Source of the DNA: an uncultured Bacteroidales bacterium
Lineage (GTDB): Bacteria; Bacteroidota; Bacteroidia; Bacteroidales; UBA932
Direction: 5' to 3'
Assembly (NCBI GenBank): GCA_949295645.1
Contig: CASFLY010000050.1
Coordinates: 1 to 33,204, forward strand
DNA length: 33,204 nucleotides
Shown: piece after piece, positions 1 through 7,393 of the stretch
Layout of the letters: each line of letters opens with the position of its first letter
Numbering within the stretch: position 1 is the first letter of the stretch
Position numbers and translations under genes: made by a program
The notes under the pieces: generated by a model
Told to the model about the DNA's origin: nothing
The model's input: only the letters and a program-made list of their open reading frames with translations
Databases searched by the model: none

Positions 1-47
1 AAATCCTTATTTCCGGAAAAGTGTTGATTCTACAAAGCAGTTGATAT

Positions 48-386
48 ATGGATGAGAATATAAACAAGCACTTGCACGACATACTGGATGCAATCGATGA
101 GATAGAATCGTTCTTCGGAGACAAGCCAAAGTATTTCAATGAGTTCTGCAATGACCTGTGTTTGAGACGGGCAGTGGAGCGGGATATTGAGATAATCGGG
201 GAAGCGATGAACAGGATTCTGAAAGAGAACAGGGACATAGCCATTACCAATTCCCGAAAGATAGTGGATGCAAGGAACTATATCATACATGGTTATGACA
301 GTCTTTCAGCCGACATACTCTGGAGTATAGTTATCAACCATCTGCCGAAACTGAAAGAAGAAGCACAGGCTCTAATAGAACAATAG
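48..386 (+). CDS. hepT: HepT-like (DUF86) ribonuclease toxin
   Basis: A 112-aa all-helical protein of the HepT/DUF86 family, normally the HEPN RNase toxin of MntA-HepT toxin-antitoxin pairs. The RX4HXY active-site motif is present as R76, H81 and Y83 in the context ARNYIIHGY, so the toxin looks catalytically intact. Length matches the family (about 110-120 aa). The partner MntA nucleotidyltransferase is usually encoded just upstream. Bases 1-27 read as the end of an open frame (SLFPEKC then stop, about 20 bases before this ATG), which could be the tail of mntA, but the piece is too short to identify. MntA is known to AMPylate the HepT tyrosine in characterised pairs. No clear Shine-Dalgarno sequence is visible. 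Confidence 0.85.
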   Translation: MDENINKHLHDILDAIDEIESFFGDKPKYFNEFCNDLCLRRAVERDIEIIGEAMNRILKENRDIAITNSRKIVDARNYIIHGYDSLSADILWSIVINHLPKLKEEAQALIEQ

Positions 387-403
387 GCATACTTAACGAC
401 ACG

Positions 404-427
404 CCCTCTTGCAGCAATGCGGGAGGG
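404..427 (+). terminator. weak hairpin after hepT
   Basis: CCCTC at 404-408 pairs with GAGGG at 423-427, followed by TTTG. It lies 18 bases after the hepT stop and could end that transcript. The stem is short and the T-run poor, so this is tentative. I see nothing else in 428-527. Confidence 0.3.
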
Positions 428-527
428 TTTGCTGTATATGTCCGTCAACCTTTTTGAAAATTTGGAATGGATTTGGCAGGCACTTTATCCGGTTAGAGAT
501 AAAAATATGTAAGTATCTGCCGATTGA

Positions 528-632
528 TCAGGCTTTGTGGGCTTTCTGTTCCTTACGGTCTTGTATCTTGAAATATATCAGACCGACAATGGCTATCAAA
601 GAAACCAATACAGAGATAACGATTGTTCCCAT
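528..632 (-). CDS. 34-aa single-span membrane microprotein
   Basis: This short open frame is supported by an AGGAGG Shine-Dalgarno sequence 8 bases before its ATG at 632. It encodes an N-terminal hydrophobic helix (residues 3-20, rich in Ile, Val and Leu) followed by a charged tail (KIQDRKEQKAHKA), the pattern of a single-pass inner-membrane peptide. It starts two bases after the stop of the DUF6722-like gene (635-637), so the two are very likely co-translated. I recall similar small proteins next to DUF6722 genes in Bacteroides, but the function is unknown. Confidence 0.6.
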   Translation of the reverse strand: MGTIVISVLVSLIAIVGLIYFKIQDRKEQKAHKA

Positions 633-634
633 TG

Positions 635-823
635 TTATTTATCCTCCTTTTTCGTGTCTTTTGTGAGAATAAGTCCCACAATTAAACTCAATATTATCGC
701 AATAGATACGGAAACATAACTAATCCACGATTCCCGTATTTCGTCAAATATGGATGTCAACAAAATGGCGGTTGCCATGTATTTGGCTATATCCAAAAGC
801 CAGTCTCCCAACTTCTTCCTCAG
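635..823 (-). pseudogene. DUF6722-like small membrane protein, start codon lost
   Basis: The frame encodes about 62 residues: a basic amphipathic start (RKKLGDWLLDIAKYMATA), two hydrophobic segments (about 16-26 and 36-53) and a KDTKKEDK tail, typical of DUF6722-type proteins of Bacteroidales. Such proteins usually begin M-R-K. Here the codon before RKK is CTG at 821-823 rather than ATG, exactly where the sequence changes into the 3' end of the upstream subtilase gene. An open frame continues upstream to an ATG at 859, but those extra residues are the subtilase gene read in another frame. The gene may be silent, may use CTG, or may be translated from the upstream ATG. The family assignment is from memory of sequence style. 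Confidence 0.6.
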
Positions 824-2528
824 AACAAGACAAAGGCAGGAAATTGTTGCTGTCATCATCTCCGTCTATGACAGTGCATGACTGCTTCAGCAGGTCTATG
901 AACTCCTCTGCCGTAAAGTGCCTGTGCTGCTGTGCCGCATATGACAGACCAAGAGCCACTACGCCGGATACATGCGGGCAAGCCATGGACGTACCTTCCA
1001 TATATCCATATCCCGACTCGCTGATATGCGATGGCACTGTGGAAAGTATGCAACCTACAGCCCCCCTGGTGTCGCCGAAACCGGTATCGGTATCTTCCTT
1101 GAAATCGAAATAATAGTCCTGATCGCCTCCCGGTGCAGCCAAAGTAGTTCCCGGACCATAGTTGGTATAGGTCGCAGGAGTGAAGTCCGCAGCTACGGAA
1201 GCCACCGATACGCATCCCTCATATGCTCCGGGATAACCTGCCATGGGTGCATACTCATTGCCGGAAGCAAATACCGGTATGCCACCTTTCACAGGACCGG
1301 TGTCAGAGCCTGCATAGTGGATGAAATAGTCCATGGCAGCTTTCTCTAACGGACTGTTCACCTCCCATTCCTCGTCCGTCCTGTATCCCGTGCCGTATTC
1401 GTATGGATTCGCTGCCCCTGAAGTATAGCCAAAGCTGCATTGGAGGACCACGGCACCGTTGTCAGTCGCATATTTGATGGCACGGGCAAGGCTTACCGTA
1501 GAAGATGAGAGGTTTCCGGAGAATATCTGGCATGACATCAGTCTGACCCCGGGAACAGTGGCGGTGCCTCCTGCTATGGAGGAAATGCCGTTGTTTCCGT
1601 TTTCAGCGGCAATGATACCGGCCACGTGGGTGCCATGTCCCGAATCTCCGTAAGAATCCCAGGTAACGTTCCCCCTGTTGTTTATGAAGTCATAGCCGTG
1701 GACATCTCCCTCATAACCGTTTCCGTCATTGTCCTCAAGGGAATATTCTATTTCGTCTTCGTTCGTCCAGAGACTGTTCCTGAGATCGTAATGATCCAGG
1801 CAGATGGCCTCGTCGAGTACTGCCACGATGATGGATTCGTCGCCTTGGCAAATCTTACGCGCCTCGTCCCAGTGGATATCCCTGCCGGCAGTAAATTTGG
1901 ATTCCGCCGTCCTTCCATCGAATGGGTAACCTTCAAGGGCGCCTTCTCCGGTCACTTCCTGATTCTTGTCATATTTCGACGCTCCGTTATTCCGAAGATT
2001 CCACTGCCAGTCTATGAGATCCCCCACGTTTTCGCCCGTCTTGGTAGCAATGCCCGTGCTGAACGGTATCACTTTCCCATTGTATGCCTTCTTGATGGTC
2101 CTTACCGGGGCAGCAGCCTGTACCTCGCCCAACACTGACAGCTTTTTCACCACATCATCCACATTCTCATCCTCGCTGAAGTGCACTACATACCACAGAT
2201 GAAGTCCTGCTTCTCTTGAGCGTTCTTCGTTATCCTTTGTCGCAGGGAAGACCCTTTCGAGCCGGTAGCCTTTCACGGCTTCCAACAACTCATCTACGGA
2301 AGATACTCCCGAACGGGTTGCCGGTGCCGAAGATATGCCTGACTCATCAAGAAGCGGACTGAGCGATTCGTCGAATTTCAGTACGACCTGCCCTGGCAGA
2401 TAACCTTGCGGTGCCTCATATTTTCCGGATTCTGCCGGTGAAGATCCGCTGAAGTCCTCCTTTACACAGGAGACAGCCCCAACCACTGCCGTAAAAATGA
2501 ATATTGTCTTTATAAATTTCATTACCAT
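744..2528 (-). CDS. S8 subtilisin-like protease lipoprotein, 3'-truncated copy
   Basis: This is a 594-aa secreted lipoprotein with lipobox Cys21 (GAVSC), an N-terminal prodomain at about 43-145 resembling the fervidolysin-type propeptide, and an S8 catalytic domain at about 215-550. The triad is complete: D239 (AVLDEA), H298 (GHGTH) and S514 (GTSMACPH), with oxyanion N424 (ASGNE). It is clearly homologous to the 727-aa protease at 7394-9577 but stops matching at about residue 567. The last 27 residues are the DUF6722-like gene read out of frame, so the C-terminal extension and Ig-like domain of the paralogue are missing. An AGGAGG at 2537-2542 overlaps the stop of the preceding gene and sits 8 bases from this ATG, which supports the start. 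The protease may still fold and act, since the catalytic domain is whole. Confidence 0.9.
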   Translation of the reverse strand: MVMKFIKTIFIFTAVVGAVSCVKEDFSGSSPAESGKYEAPQGYLPGQVVLKFDESLSPLLDESGISSAPATRSGVSSVDELLEAVKGYRLERVFPATKDNEERSREAGLHLWYVVHFSEDENVDDVVKKLSVLGEVQAAAPVRTIKKAYNGKVIPFSTGIATKTGENVGDLIDWQWNLRNNGASKYDKNQEVTGEGALEGYPFDGRTAESKFTAGRDIHWDEARKICQGDESIIVAVLDEAICLDHYDLRNSLWTNEDEIEYSLEDNDGNGYEGDVHGYDFINNRGNVTWDSYGDSGHGTHVAGIIAAENGNNGISSIAGGTATVPGVRLMSCQIFSGNLSSSTVSLARAIKYATDNGAVVLQCSFGYTSGAANPYEYGTGYRTDEEWEVNSPLEKAAMDYFIHYAGSDTGPVKGGIPVFASGNEYAPMAGYPGAYEGCVSVASVAADFTPATYTNYGPGTTLAAPGGDQDYYFDFKEDTDTGFGDTRGAVGCILSTVPSHISESGYGYMEGTSMACPHVSGVVALGLSYAAQQHRHFTAEEFIDLLKQSCTVIDGDDDSNNFLPLSCSEEEVGRLAFGYSQIHGNRHFVDIHI

Positions 2529-2536
2529 AATATTGT

Positions 2537-2543
2537 CCTCCTA
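2537..2543 (-). promoter_or_regulatory. Shine-Dalgarno overlapping upstream stop codon
   Basis: AGGAGG (2537-2542) overlaps the TAG stop (2541-2543) of the BACON/LRR gene and serves the subtilase ATG at 2528. The same arrangement recurs in the paralogous pair at 9583-9589, which points to translational coupling. Confidence 0.7.
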
Positions 2544-4445
2544 TTCCTCGTCCGGATCAGGTGTCCTTGTCGGACTGAACTCCTTTTCTCTGTAAACTTC
2601 GTAGTAACTTGGCAAATCATTGTTCTGCAAGTCCTTATAATTGTCAAGGCTTATAGGGATACCATCGAACCTTGCAGCATTGTGATTCATATCAGTCCCT
2701 TCCTGGGTGAAAATAAAGGTGTACGGGTCGCACCAGTCCAAATAAGGGTGATAGAAAAGCCATTTGTGTGTCGCTGGGGACAAATTCCCGTGGAAGCGGT
2801 TAAGGTTGATCGCCAGTCTCTTCATCTTAGGGAAAATCTTCGGCACCTGATTTTCGGAAAAGAAAGTGGAGTTTCCGAGTGAGTCTGCCATGGAGAGGAT
2901 GACATCACCATCCTTGTCCCTTATGACATCGGTCCCAGACCAGTATTCTACAGTTCCGTTCAGATAGTCGGCAATCTGAGCATCGGTAGGGAACGTTCCC
3001 TGCAGATAGTTCAGAGTCAGCTGAAGCGTATCAAGATTGTCCCATTTGAAGAAACGCATCGGAAATCCTGTCGAGTACCTGCTGTTTTCCGGATTGGTAT
3101 TTTCGAGGAAGAGACCGCCGTTGGCATTGGCGAAAGTCTCCGGATCGTCTGTAGTCGCATTGCCCAAGTCGTAGATGACATTTTTCTGATTGTTGCTCAT
3201 CTTCAGCACCCGCAGCGACGGGAAATACTCAGGAGAGATCTTTTCGGGGATTTTCGTAAAATTGTTGCTTGAAATATCAAGATACTCCAGCTCCGGGAAT
3301 GTCTTCTTCGTCATATTATCTTTCTCATCGAAATATTCGTAGAAATTCTCCGGGAAAGAGTTATCGTCCAATCCGTATGCGGAAATCGTCAGCCTTTTGA
3401 GTTTGTGGAGTTTGGTAATATCTTCGCCGATTTTGATATCCTTACGGAAATTCGCGTTCTCGTTTGAGTAGAATATCAGTTCTTCCGCAGCATCTAGCCA
3501 GCCTACCTGATAAGGCAGCCCGTCTTCCGTGTTGAACATGAAGAACCGTGCGTATTTTACGCGTCCTGCCCCGTTTTCCGGGCAGTCTTCATCACTTTCC
3601 TCCCAAAGCTCGACGCCGTTCCACATTTCCATTCTCGTAGAGGAATCCCATGTCATGGCCCAGACATTCAGGGCACGGGCGATAGACAGAAGTGCAGTGG
3701 AATCCGCGGCACGCGGATCCGTCGGTTTGGGCTCTGCCTGTGTCTGTGTCACAGTCACCGTATCCATCCGTGCCACATTGGCCGGATTCATGATGATCTG
3801 CTGCCCTTTGTCATCTACCGGAGCGAATACTATCTTGGCTATGCGGTCGTTTTCCTCCTGGTTGATTTTCCAGTCGAAACGCAGGCTCACATTGCGCGGA
3901 CGCGCACCCTTGGTCAGAGAGAGTTCGGCATTTTCCTCCGAAGCCGCTACCCAGTCATCGCCCAGAGCGTTATTGGCCTCGTCGAGAAAACCGATCTTGA
4001 ACTTCACATTCGATTTTACCTTGACATCGAAGTAGCGTTCAGCAAGTTCCTTGTAGTTCGGGATGTTTATATCGGCCTTATCCACCGAAATAGTGTAACC
4101 GTAGTTGTCCTGCACCACGGAAATATCACGGGTATTCCATTCGGAATCCTGGATAGTGACCGTCCCCTTTCTTGTCATCTCCTCTGCGGAAAGGGTGATC
4201 GAAGAGTCGACGATGATCTGGCACTCATGGGATCCGTTGCCGTTGGCAGGGGAAACCGTGATCCACGGAACGTCGGTATTGGCTACCCATGAGCCCGGAG
4301 ATGAGATATTTATGCGTTTCGTACCGCCTTCGGCAGGGAATTCAAGATTGTCGCTGTCAAGTGCAAAGTCGACCTGTTCCTTGGGTGCACAGGCGAATAC
4401 CGACAACGCCGCCGTCAAAAACACTATGTTTCTATATAATTTCAT
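2541..4445 (-). CDS. BACON-domain, leucine-rich-repeat lipoprotein (copy 1)
   Basis: This 634-aa surface lipoprotein has lipobox Cys19 (VFACAP). Residues about 25-115 look like a BACON domain (FPAEGGTKRINISSPGSW, then a PWITVSP strand and a VVQDN end). A second beta-rich part follows to about 245. From about 250 the ADSTALLSIARALN and WNGVELW segment resembles the cap that precedes leucine-rich repeats, and LRR-like units (LKRLTIS, LEYLDISSNNFTKIPE, LRVLKMSNN, LDTLQLTLNYLQGTFP, MKRLAINLNRFHGNL) run from about 345 to 570. BACON domains are thought to bind carbohydrate or mucin, and LRRs usually bind proteins; the ligand is unknown. It is homologous over its length to the protein at 9587-11467. 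The gene is complete and lies between an LRR remnant and the protease gene, like its paralogue. Confidence 0.85.
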   Translation of the reverse strand: MKLYRNIVFLTAALSVFACAPKEQVDFALDSDNLEFPAEGGTKRINISSPGSWVANTDVPWITVSPANGNGSHECQIIVDSSITLSAEEMTRKGTVTIQDSEWNTRDISVVQDNYGYTISVDKADINIPNYKELAERYFDVKVKSNVKFKIGFLDEANNALGDDWVAASEENAELSLTKGARPRNVSLRFDWKINQEENDRIAKIVFAPVDDKGQQIIMNPANVARMDTVTVTQTQAEPKPTDPRAADSTALLSIARALNVWAMTWDSSTRMEMWNGVELWEESDEDCPENGAGRVKYARFFMFNTEDGLPYQVGWLDAAEELIFYSNENANFRKDIKIGEDITKLHKLKRLTISAYGLDDNSFPENFYEYFDEKDNMTKKTFPELEYLDISSNNFTKIPEKISPEYFPSLRVLKMSNNQKNVIYDLGNATTDDPETFANANGGLFLENTNPENSRYSTGFPMRFFKWDNLDTLQLTLNYLQGTFPTDAQIADYLNGTVEYWSGTDVIRDKDGDVILSMADSLGNSTFFSENQVPKIFPKMKRLAINLNRFHGNLSPATHKWLFYHPYLDWCDPYTFIFTQEGTDMNHNAARFDGIPISLDNYKDLQNNDLPSYYEVYREKEFSPTRTPDPDEE

Positions 4446-4465
4446 AGTCCGTTATTTTATCGTTC

Positions 4466-4960
4466 TTATTCCAGCATTGCATCGCAATTCAGTATGGTCT
4501 GGTCCTTGTCGTAATAGAGGTTGAAGGCTCCGGCTTTCCAATAGGCGCAGATATCGGAAGCATCGAATACAATGCTTGGATTGTCGCTGATGTCCAAATG
4601 GAATATCATATACGAGATGGTGTCATCATCAATGACCCGCAAGTCGTTGGAGCCTATGTAGAAACCGCGGAGTCCGGTATGTGTGTACAGCCCGTTTGGC
4701 CATTCCCTGAGACATCTCTCCCCTCCGGCATCGCGTTGCCCCCTGATGGAGAAAACTGTCAGCCTGAGGATGTTCAGCGGTTCGCGCGGGAACTTGGAGA
4801 AAGAGTTGCTCGTCAGGTCCATACCGTAGAGATACGGCAGGGACGTCGCGTTGAAATCATCAGGGATGTCGTCCAATTTGTTGTACTGGAGGTCCATGGT
4901 GGTGATGTTGTGTGTGAATTTGCCGTCGAGACAGCCTTCAGGGAATTTTTCCATTCCGCA
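4466..4960 (-). pseudogene. LRR lipoprotein gene, 3' remnant only
   Basis: About 164 codons match the end of the 937-aa LRR lipoprotein at 11481-14294, from CG-x-x-x-FPEGC through the shared LDLQYN, LYG-x-DLTSN, SIRGQRDA and GLRGFYIGSN segments to CDAML at the C terminus. The first about 774 codons, including signal peptide, DUF4458-like part and most LRRs, are absent. The frame stays open upstream to 5023, but those 21 residues are antisense to the Rpn-type fragment. No start or signal peptide belongs to it, so it is a broken gene cut by the same event that defines the right edge of the truncated cassette. Confidence 0.85.
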
Positions 4961-4971
4961 AGAGCGAGAGC

Positions 4972-5406
4972 GAGCTGAGAGGAATACTTGACAAGTGGAT
5001 GTATGTACTGAAGAATCTTTCACGGCTGATGGACAGGCCGGCAGCTCTGCAGGAGCGGATATTCGGGAAGATATTCGAGACGGCGGAGATATCGGCGTTC
5101 ACGAAGGAGGAAAGGAACCAATACGAGAAGAATATGATGACGGAAAACGACAGAAAGAATGCCTTGGATTACGCCAGACAGGAGGGCCGTCAGGCGGGTT
5201 TGGCGGAAGGCGAGCGTAAAGGTCTGGAGAAAGGCCGTCAGGAAGGATTGGCAGAAGGCGAGAAGAAAGGTTTGGAGAAGGGCATGGAGAAAGGCCGTCA
5301 GGAAGCGTTGGCGGCAGCGGCTGCCGGAATGAAGAAAATGGGGATGCCGGTAGAGGCCATCATGCAAGTCACGGGGCTGTCGGAAGCGGCGATTGCTGCC
5401 TTGTAG
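4972..5406 (+). pseudogene. Rpn-family nuclease/putative transposase, 3' remnant
   Basis: The frame starts within SELRGILDKWMYVLKNL and continues through a FTKEERNQYEKN segment to a C-terminal tail with tandem GLAEGE(R/K)KGLEKG units. This is the usual C-terminal third of PD-(D/E)XK Rpn-type recombination-promoting nuclease/putative transposase proteins of Bacteroidales (about 300 aa). The nuclease domain with its catalytic residues is missing, since the sequence to the left belongs to an LRR gene on the other strand. An internal ATG at 4999 could give a 135-aa peptide without nuclease activity. The final residues (MGMPVEAIMQVTGLSEAAIAAL) are the typical family end. Confidence 0.8.
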
Positions 5407-5669
5407 GGTAAAAGACGCTGTTTCATATTGTAACGTGAGTTCGATGAATTTTAATTTATTGAAAATCATTGAACTTCCGCTGAGGAGCAGGACGTAAGTC
5501 CTGCGACGGGTCCCCGGCGAGGGGGCGGTGGGGGTGGCGCCCCTTGAAAAGGGGCTGTCGCTACAGCGACTGGGGTTTGAGAAATTTGGATTTCGCAGAA
5601 ATCCTTAACGACTGTTCGACGAATTCCTTGGTCCTGAACAACATAAATTCGTCGAATTGACGTTATTGT
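5407..5669. repeat. intergenic train of five inverted repeats
   Basis: There is no gene here. Five perfect inverted repeats follow one another: GCAGGAC/GTCCTGC at 5487-5504, GCCCCTT/AAGGGGC at 5539-5555, GTCGCT/AGCGAC at 5557-5570, GGATTTC/GAAATCC at 5588-5604, and an 11-bp stem TTCGACGAATT/AATTCGTCGAA at 5615-5656. A G-rich run (5516-5538) separates the first two. The block lies directly after the Rpn-type remnant and may be the structured end of a mobile element or a structured RNA; I do not recognise a family. Confidence 0.6.
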
Positions 5670-5714
5670 AATAAAGCACGGCTGTGGTCTTTAGACGCAT
5701 AGCCGTGCTTTATT
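5670..5714. terminator. bidirectional hairpin terminator
   Basis: A perfect 14-bp stem AATAAAGCACGGCT (5670-5683) pairs with 5701-5714 around a 17-base loop. The A/T-rich base of the stem gives TTTATT on either strand. It probably ends the minus-strand operon that finishes at 5896 and any transcript from the Rpn-type side. Confidence 0.65.
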
Positions 5715-5774
5715 GTTATCAAAGTCTTATCCCAAAATATCGCATGGTGCCACATCCGGCAGATGTCTCGGCAG

Positions 5775-5812
5775 GCTCGACATGACAAATTGAGGGATGC
5801 TCGACATGACAA
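5775..5812. repeat. two direct copies of a 14-bp repeat
   Basis: GCTCGACATGACAA occurs at 5775-5788 and again at 5799-5812 (24-bp period). It resembles the CGCTCGAAATGACA core of the tandem repeat at 32931-33034, so both may belong to one REP-like family. The remainder of 5715-5895 shows no gene. Confidence 0.6.
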
Positions 5813-5895
5813 GCGGAGGGGGAGGATGCCCGGGAAGGCAAAAAGAGGGGCCTTTGAGAGGTGAGCCTTATGCCGCGGGCAGATTTGTTCCGATG

Positions 5896-6366
5896 CTATT
5901 CAGCCGTTGCAGCGGAAGCAATGCCCTCCGGCAGAGCATCAATCCTTGCATAGACGCGTGTGATGGAAGCATCATCTGCCGCTGTCCATGCCATGCGGGT
6001 AGAAGTCAGGCTCGTCACAACATATTTGTGCTCCCAGGTCTCGTAATATGAATTGTCGAAAATCCCGTTTATGGCGTTTTCGTCCTCGTAAATATCATAT
6101 ACGCCTGTTTTGGAAACAGTGTGGAAAGAGTCGAATTTGTCGTATGAGAAAAATTTCCTGTCCTGCCATGTAAGCTCGAGGTAAGCATATGTACCTTCGC
6201 CGAGCGGCGATCCGTTCCGTTCAATCAGCTCCCATACCCCTGCAACATTGTGCGGAGTAAGTGTCAGGTTATCTTCTGCAGGCACCGCATCATCCTTGGC
6301 GCAGGAAGCGGCGGCAAAAACAGCCAAAGCTATGAATACGTTTCTGATAAGATTTTTCATTTCCAT
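5896..6366 (-). CDS. small lipocalin-like lipoprotein
   Basis: This 156-aa lipoprotein has lipobox Cys22 (AAASC). The body begins with N-VAGVWELIERNG and continues as short beta strands (YAYLELTW, FFSYDKF, GVYDIY, YVVTSL, RMAWTA), which is the look of Bacteroidota lipocalin-like small lipoproteins. Its role is unknown. It is the last gene of the long minus-strand series, 43 bases after the DUF1573 gene, and is followed by a terminator at 5670-5714. Either of two nearby Met codons (6366 or 6360) could be the start. Confidence 0.75.
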   Translation of the reverse strand: MEMKNLIRNVFIALAVFAAASCAKDDAVPAEDNLTLTPHNVAGVWELIERNGSPLGEGTYAYLELTWQDRKFFSYDKFDSFHTVSKTGVYDIYEDENAINGIFDNSYYETWEHKYVVTSLTSTRMAWTAADDASITRVYARIDALPEGIASAATAE

Positions 6367-6409
6367 GTTTTATAATTTTAACAATCAATTCCATGCGGCA
6401 GATTTCCTG

Positions 6410-7243
6410 CTACGGCATGACTGTGCGTATCTCCGGCCGTTCCGAACTGAAAACGACCTTTATCGTCCGCTGCGTCGGAGGAAGCGATAGTCCTGTCAGG
6501 ATGACAGGAACCACATTCAGCATCCTGGATGAAGACGCCTCCGGATCATACCTGACAAGGATATCGGCCTTGTCTCCCGGAGCTATCGTCTCAGGCTCGC
6601 ACCAGACCGTAACATACGGCGGCAGCAAATCCTTTTCCACTCCGACAGTCAGGGGCTTCTCACCCGCATTCTGGCAGAGGATGCGCTCAACGGCCAACCG
6701 GCCCGGCTCAAAGCGCACCTCCCTGCGCTTCAGGAGCAGGTCTCCCATCCTGTAACGGTAATTCCACACCGGGACTTTCGCCGGCTGTACGTCGCCCCTG
6801 AGAGAAAGAATCGCCGCCGGTCTTTTGCCGGAAACATCCGTATAGACGAAAATGCGTCTGTCAAACGGTCCGGGATGTCCTTTCGGATAATATGTCACAG
6901 TCAAAGAACTTTTTTCACCGGGCCTTACAGGAGTCCTGTCAAACGACGGGACGAGACAGCCGCATGAAGTAGTCACATTCAGCACCGTCACAGGAGCGCT
7001 CCCGACATTGGTCCAGGAAAACGAGAAAGACTGCGGGGCAGCCTCCTCCGCTATGATTCCGGTACCGATTACGGATTCATCGAACTGCATCGAAAGCGCA
7101 GCCTTTTCCGAAATGCGAGGATGCATGATGCTGTCGATAAGACGCTCTCGTTCGGACAATGTCTGCGCTCCGGCAATCCCTGCAGTGAATAACAGGATTC
7201 CCGCCTGGCAAACCGCCTTCCGCATCTTCCTACCATCTATCAT
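6410..7243 (-). CDS. DUF1573-domain periplasmic protein
   Basis: This 277-aa protein has a signal peptide (hydrophobic AGILLFTAGIAGAQ, with cleavage likely after AGA at about residue 26). A DUF1573 domain runs from about 55 to 150, with the diagnostic TTSCGC at about 91-96, a VRPGEKSSLTVTY strand and an FVYTDV strand. DUF1573 is an Ig-like fold of the ASPM/SPD-2/Hydin type, common in exported Bacteroidota proteins. A second beta domain follows (about 160-270, with IAPGDKADILVRYDP). The start may be the first ATG or the Met at codon 7. It lies 150 bases beyond the protease gene, separated by a strong stem-loop, so it may be a loosely linked member of the operon. Confidence 0.8.
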   Translation of the reverse strand: MIDGRKMRKAVCQAGILLFTAGIAGAQTLSERERLIDSIMHPRISEKAALSMQFDESVIGTGIIAEEAAPQSFSFSWTNVGSAPVTVLNVTTSCGCLVPSFDRTPVRPGEKSSLTVTYYPKGHPGPFDRRIFVYTDVSGKRPAAILSLRGDVQPAKVPVWNYRYRMGDLLLKRREVRFEPGRLAVERILCQNAGEKPLTVGVEKDLLPPYVTVWCEPETIAPGDKADILVRYDPEASSSRMLNVVPVILTGLSLPPTQRTIKVVFSSERPEIRTVMP

Positions 7244-7326
7244 CCGTCATTTTATCCTTTTGCCGCGGAGTCGTCCTTCACCGTCTTTTCCAGTCAAGTC
7301 CTTCCGCATCTTTATTCTGCTGAGAG

Positions 7327-7388
7327 CAAGTGTTTTACGGCACTGTTGACCCCGCCAGGGGTTGTATCCCAGTGCCGTAAAACACTTG
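7327..7388. promoter_or_regulatory. 19-bp perfect stem-loop after the protease gene
   Basis: CAAGTGTTTTACGGCACTG (7327-7345) is perfectly complementary to 7370-7388. The loop carries its own ACCCC/GGGGT mini-stem. It begins 6 bases after the protease stop. Neither strand has a T-run after it, so it is not a textbook terminator. RNA stabilisation, processing or attenuation between the protease and DUF1573 genes is more likely. Confidence 0.7.
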
Positions 7389-7393
7389 ACCCG

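Noticed and set aside
409..719. Plus-strand frames after hepT
   Set aside because: They are antisense to the 34-aa peptide and the DUF6722-like gene, which have better start signals and membrane-protein character.
5487..5656. Integron attC site
   Set aside because: The hairpins are separate short stems without the paired R and L box layout, and no integrase is visible.
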